A DNA stretch of 64,000 bases from NCBI RefSeq assembly GCF_003259175.1, contig NZ_QGOK01000008.1, forward strand, positions 62,001 through 126,000, read 5' to 3'. Of the stretch, positions 1 through 8,411 are shown one piece after another. The DNA comes from Marinomonas shanghaiensis (GTDB lineage Bacteria; Pseudomonadota; Gammaproteobacteria; Pseudomonadales; Marinomonadaceae). The notes below the pieces were generated by a model. The model searched no databases, had not been told where the DNA came from, and saw nothing but the letters and a program-made list of their open reading frames with translations. Position 1 is the first letter of the stretch. The number at the start of each line of letters is the position of its first letter. The position numbers were made by a program, and so were the translations under genes.

Positions 1-487
1 CCCCTGAGTTCAGCGCAGCGGTACGGACTAAACGATTGTCTGCATCGTATATTTTAACGCTGGCAGATTGAGAACCATCCGGTATCACTGTTCTCAACTG
101 AACGGACTCAAGACCCTCTGTCACTTTCACCTTACTTCCGTCCATTAAAATAGACTTTCCAACCAGAGTTGAGGCGCTAAGCGCCTGATTGGACGTCAAC
201 GAAGTAGCCATGTTTTCCAGTTGATCAGAAATACTGGTAAGCCTTTCCAACGAACTAAACTGAGACATTTGTGCCACCATGTCATTCGCGTCTTGTGGAG
301 AAGTAGGGTCTTGCCCTTTCAACTGCTCAATATAAAGCTTCAAAAAAACATTTTGATCGGCTAGTGCGCTCGCTTCTTCCGCTTTAGACACATCAGGCTT
401 TTCAATACCTGCTTTGGATTTAGCGGCATCGGTCCCATACTGGGAAATTAACCCGCCCAGACCTTTGGTATCAGATATGTTTGCCAT
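1..487 (-). CDS. flgD: Flagellar hook-capping protein FlgD (C-terminus cut by window edge)
   Basis: Partial gene reading off the left edge; 162 codons are visible from ATG at 487. FlgD forms the scaffold cap at the tip of the growing hook, on which FlgE subunits polymerise, and is discarded when the hook is finished. The N-terminal signature is clear: an FLKLYIEQLKGQDP-type motif near residues 47-60, followed by an AQMSQFSSLERL segment, as in all FlgD proteins. The C-terminal Tudor/Fn3 part begins (SVKIYDADNRLVRT) before the edge. It lies 10 bp downstream of flgC in the flgBCD operon, so it should follow the sigma-54 promoter upstream of flgB. The frame runs open to base 1. Confidence 0.95.
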   Translation of the reverse strand, partial: MANISDTKGLGGLISQYGTDAAKSKAGIEKPDVSKAEEASALADQNVFLKLYIEQLKGQDPTSPQDANDMVAQMSQFSSLERLTSISDQLENMATSLTSNQALSASTLVGKSILMDGSKVKVTEGLESVQLRTVIPDGSQSASVKIYDADNRLVRTAALNSG

Positions 488-497
488 ATATCAGCTC

Positions 498-947
498 CTA
501 TGACTGACCAAGCGTGAGCATTTTTTGCATCATACTTTTCGCTGAGTTCATAATTTCTACGTTTGTCTGAAAAGATCTGGAAGCGGACATCATATCGGCC
601 ATTTCTTCCATCGGATTGACGTTGGGATAAAAAACATAACCTTCTTCATTTGCCATCGGATGATCTGGTTCATATCTTGGTTGCAAAGGTGCGTCAGACT
701 CCACAATGCCATCAATTTTCACTCCAACACCAGCACCACTGTTATCAGTATTAACATTGCCCCAGCCGTTTTCACGCATGCTGTCATTCATCATTTCTGA
801 AAATACTGGTTTACGAGCACGGTATGTCTGATCCGCGGAACTTGCAGCACTGTCTACGTTTGCCATGTTGCTCGCAATTGTATTCAAACGAACCGTTTGG
901 GCGCTCATCGCAGACCCAGAAATAGTGAAAATGTTACTTAATGACAT
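498..947 (-). CDS. flgC: Flagellar basal-body rod protein FlgC
   Basis: 149 aa, close to the usual family length. FlgC is one of the proximal rod proteins of the flagellar basal body, exported by the flagellar type III apparatus, so no Sec signal is expected and none is seen. The N-terminus (SNIFTISGSAMSAQTVRLNTIASNMAN) is the flagellar rod/hook heptad helix, with the ASNMAN motif common to FlgB/C/E/F/G. The C-terminal coiled-coil helix (MMSASRSFQTNVEIMNSAK) is equally typical. It is the middle gene of flgB-flgC-flgD with a 5 bp gap after flgB, so the genes are co-transcribed and probably translationally coupled. Confidence 0.97.
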   Translation of the reverse strand: MSLSNIFTISGSAMSAQTVRLNTIASNMANVDSAASSADQTYRARKPVFSEMMNDSMRENGWGNVNTDNSGAGVGVKIDGIVESDAPLQPRYEPDHPMANEEGYVFYPNVNPMEEMADMMSASRSFQTNVEIMNSAKSMMQKMLTLGQS

Positions 948-952
948 AGTTA

Positions 953-1345
953 TTAATTCCCAGTAAGCGCTTTTTTCATGCCGCTAATTTTTCTATCCAA
1001 GAACATAAAACTCGTATCAAATTGCAAAGAGTTTTGCGCATATTCTGCCTGCTCTCTTTGCATATCGACCGTGTTACCGTCTAACGATGGTTGATTCGCA
1101 TTACGAAAAAGTAATTCTTCCGACTCACTAGCAACCCCTTCCCCTGATATATGCCGAGGATTGCTACCCGCAAGCTTCAATCGGCTACTTTCAGCGTTTA
1201 ATAATGAATCAAATGAAATATCTCTGGCCTTATAGTTTGGCGTGTCAGCATTGGCGATATTATTGGCTAGAACCGCTGCCCTTGCGCTACGAAACTCAAG
1301 TGTTTTGTCGTGCCCCGCAAAGGCACTTGCAAAAGATATGGCCAT
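953..1345 (-). CDS. flgB: Flagellar basal-body rod protein FlgB
   Basis: 130 aa, the normal size. FlgB is the most proximal rod component of the flagellum. The N-terminal helix carries the rod-protein signature (LANNIANADTPNYKARDISF, residues 27-46). The C-terminal helix (QFDTSFMFLDRKISGMKKAL) matches the paired coiled coil of axial proteins. ATG at 1345 is preceded by GAGGAT with a 3-base gap. First gene of flgBCD; a sigma-54 site at 1386-1400 lies about 40 bp upstream, which would make it a middle-class flagellar gene under FlrC/FleR-type control. Confidence 0.96.
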   Translation of the reverse strand: MAISFASAFAGHDKTLEFRSARAAVLANNIANADTPNYKARDISFDSLLNAESSRLKLAGSNPRHISGEGVASESEELLFRNANQPSLDGNTVDMQREQAEYAQNSLQFDTSFMFLDRKISGMKKALTGN

Positions 1346-1385
1346 TTGATCCTCAAAAATACGTCATCTATCTGATCTGTATTAA

Positions 1386-1400
1386 GCAATTATGGTGCCA
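1386..1400 (-). promoter_or_regulatory. Sigma-54 (RpoN) promoter of flgBCD
   Basis: On the minus strand the sequence reads TGGCACC-ATAA-TTGC. It has the invariant GG and GC doublets with the correct 10-bp gap, identical in layout to the TGGCACG-N4-TTGCW consensus. It sits 41 bp upstream of the flgB start codon. In Vibrio and Pseudomonas the hook-basal-body operons are sigma-54 dependent, which fits. Confidence 0.85.
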
Positions 1401-1491
1401 AAATAAAAAACACTTAAAAATCAAAGACTTAAATTATATTCATCAAAGAGTGGCAAAAAGCGGCAATATCTAAAAGTAGAACAAAAGAAAC

Positions 1492-1522
1492 AAAAAAGCC
1501 CATCCAGTTAAATCTGATGGGC
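1492..1522 (-). terminator. Rho-independent terminator after cheR
   Basis: Inverted repeat GCCCATC (1498-1504) / GATGGGC (1516-1522), followed on the minus strand by six T (1497-1492). It begins 34 bp past the cheR stop and separates cheV-cheR from the flgBCD transcript. Confidence 0.85.
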
Positions 1523-1555
1523 TCTTTAGACAATAGACGAATATGCTTTGTCGTA

Positions 1556-2392
1556 TTACAAGGACTTGGCTTTGTACACTATTCCTGGGTGACACTGTAC
1601 GATTTCAAAGTAATCGGATAAACCGCTTAGCGCTTCTGAACCCCCAAGGAACAGATACCCTCCTGGCTTCAAACAAGCGTGCATTCTTTTCAAAATATCC
1701 AACTTCAGATCAACAGTAAAATAAATCAGCACATTTCGACAAAAAATCACATCGAATTTACCTAACGCAGAAAAAGACTCAATAAGATTCAAATACTTGA
1801 ATTCAACTCGAGAACTTAGGTGTGGCTTAATCTTCCACGTTAAATCGTTTATCTTATCGAAATAACGTCGCTGCAAATCTGGACCAAGACCACGCGCAAT
1901 GGCCAAACTATCATACTCACCTTGTTTAGCGTGCTGAAGAATATTAGTGCAAATATCCGTGGCCACTATTTTTTCACCCGCTTTTAATACGCCAGGGCGA
2001 GCCGACTTAAACTCTTCAATCACCATACTAATGGAGTAAGGTTCTTGGCCTGTTGATGAGGCCGCTGACCAAATTCTTAAAGGGCCAGACGTCATTTCCG
2101 GCAAGACTCTGTCTTTTAGTATGGTAAAAGGGTGAATATCTCTAAACCACAGTGTTTCATTGGTTGTCATCGCATTGATGACTTCTTCTTTCAGCTTGGA
2201 ACTTCCGTATTTCTCTAACGCATCAACAAGCTGCTCAATCTTAGAAAAACCCTCTCTTTCTAAGACTTTACCCAAACGACTGGCGACCAGATACTGCTTG
2301 TTATCACTCAATGAAATACCACAAGCTTTCTGCAGATAGTCCCTAAACCTAATATACCCATTAGGTGTGATTGCATTTGTACTACTGAGCAT
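1556..2392 (-). CDS. cheR: Chemotaxis protein methyltransferase CheR
   Basis: 278 aa from the ATG at 2392, which has GGAG five bases upstream. A longer reading from 2419 has no ribosome site. CheR methylates glutamates of chemoreceptors with S-adenosylmethionine, resetting sensitivity during adaptation. Visible marks are the N-terminal all-alpha CheR_N domain (RDYLQKACGISLSDNKQYLVASRL), the SAM-fold IWSAASSTGQEPYSI motif, and the DVIFCRNVLIYF motif near the C-terminal third. It lies 58 bp behind cheV in the same direction. This cheV-cheR pair next to flgA/flgBCD is the usual arrangement in Vibrio and Pseudomonas. Confidence 0.96.
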   Translation of the reverse strand: MLSSTNAITPNGYIRFRDYLQKACGISLSDNKQYLVASRLGKVLEREGFSKIEQLVDALEKYGSSKLKEEVINAMTTNETLWFRDIHPFTILKDRVLPEMTSGPLRIWSAASSTGQEPYSISMVIEEFKSARPGVLKAGEKIVATDICTNILQHAKQGEYDSLAIARGLGPDLQRRYFDKINDLTWKIKPHLSSRVEFKYLNLIESFSALGKFDVIFCRNVLIYFTVDLKLDILKRMHACLKPGGYLFLGGSEALSGLSDYFEIVQCHPGIVYKAKSL

Positions 2393-2450
2393 TAAAACTC
2401 CATATTTTACAGGTTCCATTTAAGGCTAGACAAAGCATCTAGCCCAACCA

Positions 2451-3380
2451 TTATTCAGACTGAACCTGTACCGTTTCTATCGCTAATCGAGCCAGCTCAT
2501 CTGGCTGAAATTTCGCCAAGAAACCATCCGCACCGACTTTTTTAACCATTGACTCATTGAACACGCCACTCAATGATGTATGAAGCAGAATAAACAAGTC
2601 TTGCAAACGACTGTCATTACGAATAGAAGTCGTTAGCGTATAACCATCCATCTCTGGCATCTCTATATCAGAGATAACCATTGAGAATTCCTTCGTTACA
2701 TCTTTCCCTTCCGCTACCATGTTTTGTAGGTAGGTAAGCGCCTCTCGTCCATCACAAAGAACCGTCGTTGAAAACCCCACTTGCTCCATACAGCGCTTAA
2801 TTTGCTTACGCGCTACAGAAGAGTCGTCCACGATTAGTATATGATGTTTCTGCGCATTTTCTGTGACACCCGCATTCACAATACCTTCTGAGATATCCTG
2901 GCGAGTTGGTGCCACTTCTGAAAGAATTTGCTCAACGTCAATAATTTCAACCATTTCCTTATCGACTTGACAAACAGCCGTTAAATAATTGTCATTCGAC
3001 AATCCTTTTGGTGGTGGCTGGATATCGCTCCAATTCATGTTAACAATGCGCTCTACGCCACGCACTAGAAATCCTTGAATACGACGGTTGTACTCCGTAA
3101 TAATCACAAAGCACTGGCTGATATTTTCCATTGGGCTTGCTCCGGTCGCCAACCCCAAGTCTAAAATAGGAATGGTGCCACCGCGTATATGAGCAACGCC
3201 CCTAACGACTGGCGAGCTGTGCGGCATAGTCGTTAATTTAGGGCACTGAAGCACTTCTTTGACTTTAAAGACGTTAATGCCATAAATTTGCTTACCATTT
3301 AAGCGAAACAACAGCAATTCAAGTCGGTTTTCTCCTACAAGCTGCGTACGTTGGTTAACAGTATCCAGAACTCCAGCCAT
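2451..3380 (-). CDS. cheV: Chemotaxis coupling/response protein CheV
   Basis: 309 aa from ATG 3380, with GGAGG seven bases upstream; the in-frame TTG at 3392 overlaps that ribosome site and is rejected. The N-terminal half is a CheW-like coupling domain (LLLFRLNGKQIYGINVFKVKEV). The C-terminal half is a receiver with DDSS, the phospho-acceptor in VISDIEMPEMDG, and a switch-site Lys in FLAKF. CheV links receptors to CheA and acts in adaptation, possibly as a phosphate sink. First gene of cheV-cheR; a TATAAT hexamer lies just upstream, flanked by a perfect inverted repeat at 3411-3425. Confidence 0.95.
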   Translation of the reverse strand: MAGVLDTVNQRTQLVGENRLELLLFRLNGKQIYGINVFKVKEVLQCPKLTTMPHSSPVVRGVAHIRGGTIPILDLGLATGASPMENISQCFVIITEYNRRIQGFLVRGVERIVNMNWSDIQPPPKGLSNDNYLTAVCQVDKEMVEIIDVEQILSEVAPTRQDISEGIVNAGVTENAQKHHILIVDDSSVARKQIKRCMEQVGFSTTVLCDGREALTYLQNMVAEGKDVTKEFSMVISDIEMPEMDGYTLTTSIRNDSRLQDLFILLHTSLSGVFNESMVKKVGADGFLAKFQPDELARLAIETVQVQSE

Positions 3381-3410
3381 AAACGCCTCCAAAATGTGTA
3401 AACATTATAA

Positions 3411-3425
3411 TGAGGTATCACCTCA
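3411..3425. promoter_or_regulatory. Perfect inverted repeat in the cheV/flgA divergent promoter region
   Basis: TGAGGT-ATC-ACCTCA, perfect 6-bp arms. On the minus strand it sits directly upstream of a TATAAT box (3404-3409) for cheV, in the spacer where the -35 contact should be. No good -35 hexamer is seen, so this may be an activator or repressor site. The factor is unknown. Confidence 0.4.
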
Positions 3426-3520
3426 AAATTGTTAAAATGCATCATCCAATGATAAAGTGATTTTTACTTTTTTACTAACTATCTTATTTATAACCCAATC
3501 ATAAACAAAGAGAGTGAATC

Positions 3521-4213
3521 ATGCGAATAATAAGGCTAACACTAGCCTTCATTTGTCTCCATACAGGCCTATCATTCGCCTTATCCACTGAAGAACAAAT
3601 TAATCACTACATCAATCAAGTAGAAATCCCTCGATTGACAAAAATATACTCCGAGGCCGATATCAGCATCACCTTAAATAATCTCGCTGCGCTAAATTAT
3701 CTACCCGAATGTGAGGACGAAGCAATTCAAATCAGCAACCAAAGACCCGAAGCCATCAAACGCACAAACTATGAGATCAGCTGTAACTCACCTACTTGGA
3801 AATCCTACATCCCCGTCACACAGGAAATTTTGATTCCCGCTATCAAGACCACAACTCCGATTAATCGTGGACAAGTTATTACTCAATCCAACACAGACAT
3901 AGGTAACGTTGATATATCCAGCCTAAGAGGACAAGTTTACACCAAAAATAACCCACCCTACGGTCTGGTCGCTTCACGCAATTTACGCATTAACACCTTC
4001 GTAACCGACGCGCTTGTAGACCAACCTACGCTGGTCAAAAAAGGCGATCTCGTTTTAATTACCGCAAGCAGTGGCACTATTATAGTCAGAATGAACGGTG
4101 TTGCTTTGGAGAATGGCGTAAAAGGACAACAAATACGTGTCCAAAACACCAGCTCTGAACGAATTATATACGCCAAAGTTGTAACTGACAGTGAGGTTCT
4201 TGTAAACTATTGA
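3521..4213 (+). CDS. flgA: Flagellar P-ring assembly chaperone FlgA
   Basis: 230 aa with a Sec signal peptide (MRIIRLTLAFICLHTGLSFA). FlgA is a periplasmic chaperone needed for FlgI to form the P ring around the rod. The C-terminal half is the SAF/ChapFlgA domain (IPAIKTTTPINRGQVITQSNTDIGNV; ASRNLRINTFVTDALV). GAGAG lies seven bases before the ATG. It is divergent from cheV and followed by flgM-flgN, the canonical flgAMN order. No convincing sigma-54 or sigma-28 box was found in the 140 bp upstream. Confidence 0.92.
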   Translation: MRIIRLTLAFICLHTGLSFALSTEEQINHYINQVEIPRLTKIYSEADISITLNNLAALNYLPECEDEAIQISNQRPEAIKRTNYEISCNSPTWKSYIPVTQEILIPAIKTTTPINRGQVITQSNTDIGNVDISSLRGQVYTKNNPPYGLVASRNLRINTFVTDALVDQPTLVKKGDLVLITASSGTIIVRMNGVALENGVKGQQIRVQNTSSERIIYAKVVTDSEVLVNY

Positions 4214-4264
4214 GTACAGACTGATCGGCGACTTATCTAAATGCTTTTTTTCTGGGCTTTTCAT

Positions 4265-4291
4265 TAAAGTTTCTGTAGACCCAGCCGACAA
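4265..4291 (+). promoter_or_regulatory. Sigma-28 (FliA) promoter of flgM
   Basis: TAAAGTTT - 11 bp - GCCGACAA. The -35 is a full match to the FliA consensus TAAAGTTT and the -10 differs from GCCGATAA at one base, with the exact 11-bp spacer. The predicted start is about 30 bp before the flgM ATG. FliA control of its own anti-sigma factor is well known. Confidence 0.9.
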
Positions 4292-4327
4292 TATAGACAG
4301 GCAAATCATAAAAGGGCGGAAAACCCA

Positions 4328-4642
4328 ATGGCAATACACTTTACAGGTCTATCAAACCAGAGCACGATCAATAAAAGCGAACGATCGCAAAAAGACGATG
4401 CGACAGGTAGTGCGACAGAAAAGCAAAGTACAGTACAAAGTGGCGGTACTTTAGCTAAGGATACCGTTAGGCTAAGCGGTACGGCACAGATTTTGCAAAA
4501 TCAGCAATCTAAAATTAATAGCATGCCTGATGTCGATATGGATAAAGTTGAGAAAATTAAAAGTGCAATCGCTGCTGGCGAATACAAAATTGATACACAG
4601 AAGCTAGCGAATAATATGGCTTCTATGGACTCGCTATTCTAG
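4328..4642 (+). CDS. flgM: Anti-sigma-28 factor FlgM
   Basis: 104 aa, typical of FlgM. It binds FliA and holds late flagellar genes off until the hook is finished, when it is exported through the flagellar type III channel. The N-terminal half is low-complexity and polar (Ser/Thr/Gln/Lys), as in the disordered export part. The C-terminal helix (MDKVEKIKSAIAAGEYKID, about 73-91) is the FliA-binding signature. No signal peptide. A strong sigma-28 promoter lies at 4265-4291, and flgN follows after 37 bp. Confidence 0.95.
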   Translation: MAIHFTGLSNQSTINKSERSQKDDATGSATEKQSTVQSGGTLAKDTVRLSGTAQILQNQQSKINSMPDVDMDKVEKIKSAIAAGEYKIDTQKLANNMASMDSLF

Positions 4643-4679
4643 ACTGTGATTTAAACACAGTCTCTAAACGGTTTGTCTT

Positions 4680-5159
4680 ATGATCCCCATTGCCCCTATA
4701 TTTGTCAGAAGCAAAGAGATATTAGAAAAACTCTCCTTGCTTCTTGATGATGAGCGTTCTGCCTATGGTGAGTTAGACAGCCAGACCATTATAAGTTTGG
4801 CGGAACAAAAACAAGCACTGTTAGATGAAATGAATCAACTTAATGAGAAAAGGGTTAATATTCTCATTAAATTTGACGTTGTTGACCGAAAAAAGCCCAC
4901 CGAAGAAGCCTTCAAACACTGGCTTAGCTTGCAAGATAGCGCCATGGACAATGTGCGCCTACTTATGCAAGAGTGCGAAACCTTATTAAGACAATGTAAA
5001 ACCAAAAACAATACCAATGCCCGTATTTTAAATACTCTACAGAAACGCAACAAACATCTCTTCGAACTGCTTCAAGGCCATAATAGTAAAAATAAAGTGT
5101 ATACAGCCAGAGGCTCTACTCGCCCTATCAGCAGCAAACACACCCTAGGAAGGGCTTAA
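4680..5159 (+). CDS. flgN: Flagellar export chaperone FlgN
   Basis: 159 aa, predicted almost all helical. It fits the FlgN family, which binds the hook-filament junction proteins FlgK and FlgL in the cytoplasm and guides them to export. Support comes from position directly after flgM, length, and the pattern of a long N-terminal helix followed by LAEQKQALLDEMNQL and a Gln/Asn-rich tail. Sequence conservation in this family is weak, so the name rests partly on context. The C-terminal 30 residues are basic and probably disordered. Transcribed with flgM. Confidence 0.85.
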   Translation: MIPIAPIFVRSKEILEKLSLLLDDERSAYGELDSQTIISLAEQKQALLDEMNQLNEKRVNILIKFDVVDRKKPTEEAFKHWLSLQDSAMDNVRLLMQECETLLRQCKTKNNTNARILNTLQKRNKHLFELLQGHNSKNKVYTARGSTRPISSKHTLGRA

Positions 5160-5195
5160 AAAGCCATACGAATCAATACTATACTTGGCTCTAAT

Positions 5196-5224
5196 TTGTA
5201 TTTTAGGCAAAAGTAAGGTATAAA
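5196..5224 (+). promoter_or_regulatory. Candidate promoter of tRNA-Arg
   Basis: TTGTAT - 17 bp - TATAAA. The -10 is a good match and the -35 is weak (TTG only). The implied start is about 10 bp before the tRNA, as usual for single tRNA genes. Confidence 0.5.
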
Positions 5225-5240
5225 ACTCTCTTTAAAATAC

Positions 5241-5316
5241 GTCCTCATAGGTAAACGGGATATACCGGCCGCCTCCTAAGCAGCTATTCCAGGTTCGAGT
5301 CCTGGTGAGGACACCA
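5241..5316 (+). tRNA. tRNA-Arg (anticodon CCT)
   Basis: 76 nt with CCA encoded. Acceptor GTCCTCA/TGAGGAC, D stem GGTA/TACC, T arm CCAGG-TTCGAGT-CCTGG and anticodon loop CTCCTAA all fold. The anticodon stem GCCGC/GCAGC has a C-A mismatch at its centre pair. The tRNA reads the rare codon AGG. It stands alone between flgN and the OsmC-like gene, with a terminator 32 bp downstream. Confidence 0.95.
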
Positions 5317-5347
5317 TTTGCCATCCGTTTTCTGGCAAACTAACAAC

Positions 5348-5372
5348 AAAAAAAGAGCCTAAAGCTCTTTTT
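5348..5372. terminator. Bidirectional terminator between tRNA-Arg and the OsmC-like gene
   Basis: Stem AAAAGAGC (5351-5358) / GCTCTTTT (5364-5371) with a 5-base loop. It has a T run on the plus strand and a run of seven T on the minus strand, so it can end both convergent transcripts. Confidence 0.8.
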
Positions 5373-5400
5373 AATGAAAAACACTTTTCAACGCAGAAGT

Positions 5401-5808
5401 TTATTCCACTTCAATCACTTCAAAGCTATGAACAATCTTCACGCCGCCTTTCTCCAGCATAAGAGAAGCAGAGCAATACTCTTCTGCTGACAGTTTTACC
5501 GCGCGAGCCACCACGCTTTCTTTTAAATTACGACCCGACACGACAAAATGCACTCGAATTTCTGTAAACACAGCAGGCACAGAATCAGCACGATCTGCAT
5601 CGATTTGCGCAACACAAGAAACCACATCCTGACGAGATTTCTTCAAAATCCCCACCACATCGTAAGACGTGCAACCACCAAGACCTGCCAATATTAGCTC
5701 CATAGGTCTCGGTCCAGCTAATTGATTACCATCAATTTCTACCTTGAAGCCTGAGCCTGTTTCAGCGGTAAAATGCACATCTTCTTGCCAACTCACATTC
5801 GCTTTCAT
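5401..5808 (-). CDS. OsmC/Ohr family protein (YhfA-like)
   Basis: 135 aa. OsmC/Ohr proteins are cytoplasmic dimers that reduce organic hydroperoxides using two cysteines. Both are present: Cys46 in GGCTSYD and Cys112 in EEYCSASLML. PRPMELILAGLGGC and the spacing resemble the YhfA branch, whose substrate is not settled, rather than Ohr itself. It lies 141 bp upstream of trpC on the map but on the far side of the trp transcript, so it could be read through from trpGDC. ATG at 5808 is followed by MKANVSW. Confidence 0.85.
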   Translation of the reverse strand: MKANVSWQEDVHFTAETGSGFKVEIDGNQLAGPRPMELILAGLGGCTSYDVVGILKKSRQDVVSCVAQIDADRADSVPAVFTEIRVHFVVSGRNLKESVVARAVKLSAEEYCSASLMLEKGGVKIVHSFEVIEVE

Positions 5809-5851
5809 ATTTTGACCTTATATTCTTCTATTATGACTGCCGCCCTCATCA

Positions 5852-6667
5852 CTAGGACTGAAACAGCTCAGCTAATTTTTCACCTGGATCATCAGCGCGC
5901 ATAAAAGCTTCGCCGACTAAAAACGCATGAATCCCTTTTTGACGCATCAGGGCCACGTCATCACGAGTGTGAATACCACTCTCAGTAACAATAAGTCGAT
6001 CAGAGGGGACATCGCGCATCAACTCAAATGTGTGATCAAGACTTAATTCAAAGGTATGCAAGTCTCGATTGTTAATACCAAGCAACTCAGTCTGAGTATA
6101 TTCCAACGCCAAATCTAACTCGGAACGATTATGCACCTCAACCAAAACATCCATCCCCAAGTCGCGCGCCATTTGATCCAACTCACGCAACTTATTACCA
6201 CTTAAACAGGCCGCAATAAGCAAAACACAATCAGCTCCAATCGCCCTAGCCTCAAGAACCTGATATTCGTCAACAATAAAATCTTTACGAATAACCGGTA
6301 ATTTACACGCTGCTCGCGCTGCAACTAAAAACTCTTCGTGGCCTTTAAAAAAATCACTGTCTGTTAAAACTGACAAACAAGCTGCACCGCCTTTTGCATA
6401 GGACTTTGCAATATCGGCAGGAATAAAGGGAGTACGTAAGATTCCCTTGCTCGGAGACGCTTGTTTCACTTCAGCAATAACAGCAGCCTTACCAATGGCA
6501 ATTTGGTGCTTTAGTGCATGAGCAAAACCACGAGGAGCGTTATGGACATTCGCCACTGACGCTGCCACTTCTAAGTTTCCGTATGGTGTGTGGGATTTAC
6601 GCTCCTGAATTTCTTCGTATTTACGAGCGACTATTTTCTTTAAAATGGTGGGTGTCTCTATTTGCAT
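5852..6667 (-). CDS. trpC: Indole-3-glycerol phosphate synthase TrpC
   Basis: 271 aa, a single-domain (beta/alpha)8 enzyme not fused to TrpF. It closes the indole ring from CdRP in tryptophan synthesis. Key features are [13 protein letters not shown] (about 63-75), [20 protein letters not shown] (128-146), [11 protein letters not shown] (197-207) and VTESGI (228-233), covering the catalytic Lys and Glu positions. It follows trpD by 19 bp as the last gene of trpG-trpD-trpC, the arrangement found in Pseudomonas and relatives. trpE is not adjacent. Confidence 0.97.
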   Translation of the reverse strand: MQIETPTILKKIVARKYEEIQERKSHTPYGNLEVAASVANVHNAPRGFAHALKHQIAIGKAAVIAEVKQASPSKGILRTPFIPADIAKSYAKGGAACLSVLTDSDFFKGHEEFLVAARAACKLPVIRKDFIVDEYQVLEARAIGADCVLLIAACLSGNKLRELDQMARDLGMDVLVEVHNRSELDLALEYTQTELLGINNRDLHTFELSLDHTFELMRDVPSDRLIVTESGIHTRDDVALMRQKGIHAFLVGEAFMRADDPGEKLAELFQS

Positions 6668-6686
6668 TAGGCTACTGCTCCTATTA

Positions 6687-7727
6687 TTAAAGTGAGTCAG
6701 GACTCATAAAACAACGCGTAAAACTCGCTAACTCAGACATCTTAACCTTGGCGGTACCTCCACCGATCACATCTTCGGCGATATTAACCCCTTCCGCTAA
6801 TGTGTCAGCAATGCCTGAAACATAAATTGCTGCTCCAGCATTCAAAGCAACAATATCTCTCGCCGGATTAACTTTTCCTTTACCCTCTAAGGCGGTCTTC
6901 ACCAAAACAAGACTTTCTGAGGCATCGGCGGCTTGAATCGTATCAATGGACTGCAGCGGAATGCCAAAATCTTCTGGAGAAATTGAGTATTCGGTAATCT
7001 CTCCGTTTTTTAACTCAGCAACAAAAGTTGGCGCGGCAATACTAATTTCATCCAAACCGTCTTCAGAGTGAACGACCATCACATGTTCGCTGCCCAGAGC
7101 CTTTAGCACTTCAGCAATCGGACGCACCCATTTCTGATGAAATACCCCCATCACTTGGCGCTTTGCATTAGCCGGATTCGTTAATGGGCCAAGCAAATTG
7201 AAAATAGTACGAGTCGCCATTTCTTTTCGAGGCCCAACTGCGTATTTCATAGCAGAATGGTGATTCGGCGCAAACATGAAACCTAAACCAATCTCCTCAA
7301 CACATCGACATACTTGTGCAGCATCCAAACCAAGATAAATACCCGCCTGCTCCAATACATCGGCACTACCAGATTTAGAAGACACAGACCGACCGCCGTG
7401 CTTTGCCACTTTGCCACCCGCGGCAGCAACGACAAAAGCAGACGCCGTCGACACATTAAATAAATTACCACCATCACCGCCGGTACCACAGGTATCCACG
7501 ACATGCTCAAGAGGCAAACGCACCTTACTGGACAACTCACGCATGACCTGTGCTGCCGCCGTGATTTCCTCGACGGACTCACCCTTCATTCTTAGGCCAA
7601 TAAGAAAACCACCTATTTGTGCTGGTGTGGCTTTTCCCGTCATGATGTCATTCATTACTGTGCGCATCTCGGCACCACTTAAATCTTGGCGCTCAACAAC
7701 AGCAGCAATCGCCTTTTGAATATCCAC
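6687..7727 (-). CDS. trpD: Anthranilate phosphoribosyltransferase TrpD
   Basis: 346 aa, normal length and not fused to TrpG. It transfers phosphoribose from PRPP to anthranilate. The glycine-rich PRPP motif GTGGDG is at 81-86, and the [18 protein letters not shown] anthranilate-site motif is at 109-126. LRMKGES marks the N-terminal helical domain. It is the middle gene of trpGDC, with gaps of 23 and 19 bp to its neighbours. Confidence 0.97.
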   Translation of the reverse strand: MDIQKAIAAVVERQDLSGAEMRTVMNDIMTGKATPAQIGGFLIGLRMKGESVEEITAAAQVMRELSSKVRLPLEHVVDTCGTGGDGGNLFNVSTASAFVVAAAGGKVAKHGGRSVSSKSGSADVLEQAGIYLGLDAAQVCRCVEEIGLGFMFAPNHHSAMKYAVGPRKEMATRTIFNLLGPLTNPANAKRQVMGVFHQKWVRPIAEVLKALGSEHVMVVHSEDGLDEISIAAPTFVAELKNGEITEYSISPEDFGIPLQSIDTIQAADASESLVLVKTALEGKGKVNPARDIVALNAGAAIYVSGIADTLAEGVNIAEDVIGGGTAKVKMSELASFTRCFMSPDSL

Positions 7728-7750
7728 CAGCCTCTCCTATCGTATTAAAA

Positions 7751-8329
7751 TTATCGTGTTAAGAAATTGGCCAATAAAGCATGGCCCGCCTCGGTCAAAA
7801 TCGACTCAGGGTGAAATTGCACCCCTTCTACGGCAAGCGTTTTATGTCGAATTCCCATAATCTCGTCTCTTTCACCCGTTGCCGTTTGGCTCCACGCCGT
7901 CACTTCTAGACAGTCCGGCAAAGCGTCCGCCGATATCACCAATGAGTGATAGCGCGTTGCTGTTTGGGGATTCGGTAACCCCGTAAACAGCGACGTATTT
8001 TGATGGTAAATAGATGAGGTTTTACCATGCATGACATTTTTAGCACGAATCACTTCGCCACCAAAGACTTGACCAATACTTTGATGACCTAAGCAAATAC
8101 CCAATATAGGAATTTTGCCAGCAAACGCCGCAATGGCTGCCAATGATATACCCGCTTCATTTGGCGTGCAGGGACCAGGCGAAATGACTAAGTGAGACGG
8201 TGCAAGACGCTCAATATCCTCAATCGTAATTTCATCATTACGAAATACCTGCACATCTGCACCCAACTCACGGAAGTACTGCACTAGGTTATAAGTAAAA
8301 GAGTCGTAATTGTCGATCATCAATAACAT
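7751..8329 (-). CDS. trpG: Anthranilate synthase glutamine amidotransferase subunit TrpG
   Basis: 192 aa class I glutamine amidotransferase. It supplies ammonia to TrpE for anthranilate. The catalytic triad is visible: Cys79 in GICLGHQS, His173 and Glu175 in QFHPES. The N-terminus [18 protein letters not shown] is typical of TrpG/PabA; the pairing with trpD-trpC favours TrpG, although such subunits often serve both pathways. First gene of the operon, with a promoter candidate at 8383-8411. No leader peptide with tandem Trp codons is seen, so attenuation of the enteric type is unlikely here. Confidence 0.95.
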   Translation of the reverse strand: MLLMIDNYDSFTYNLVQYFRELGADVQVFRNDEITIEDIERLAPSHLVISPGPCTPNEAGISLAAIAAFAGKIPILGICLGHQSIGQVFGGEVIRAKNVMHGKTSSIYHQNTSLFTGLPNPQTATRYHSLVISADALPDCLEVTAWSQTATGERDEIMGIRHKTLAVEGVQFHPESILTEAGHALLANFLTR

Positions 8330-8382
8330 AAAGAGGAAACGCGCCTAAAAGCAAGAAAACATCGGAATGTAAAATGCGGTAA

Positions 8383-8411
8383 ATTCTACACTGTCATGAA
8401 CACGGTGTCTC
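8383..8411 (-). promoter_or_regulatory. Candidate sigma-70 promoter of trpGDC
   Basis: On the minus strand GAGACA - 17 bp - TAGAAT, about 50 bp before the trpG ATG. -10 is 5 of 6 and -35 is 4 of 6. Confidence 0.5.

Noticed and set aside
1451-1466. Sigma-54-like TGGCAAAAAGCGGC on the plus strand
   Set aside because: The GG to GC distance is one base short and no plus-strand gene follows.
1204-1473. 89-codon plus-strand frame opposite flgB
   Set aside because: Shadow of flgB, no ribosome site, no family look.
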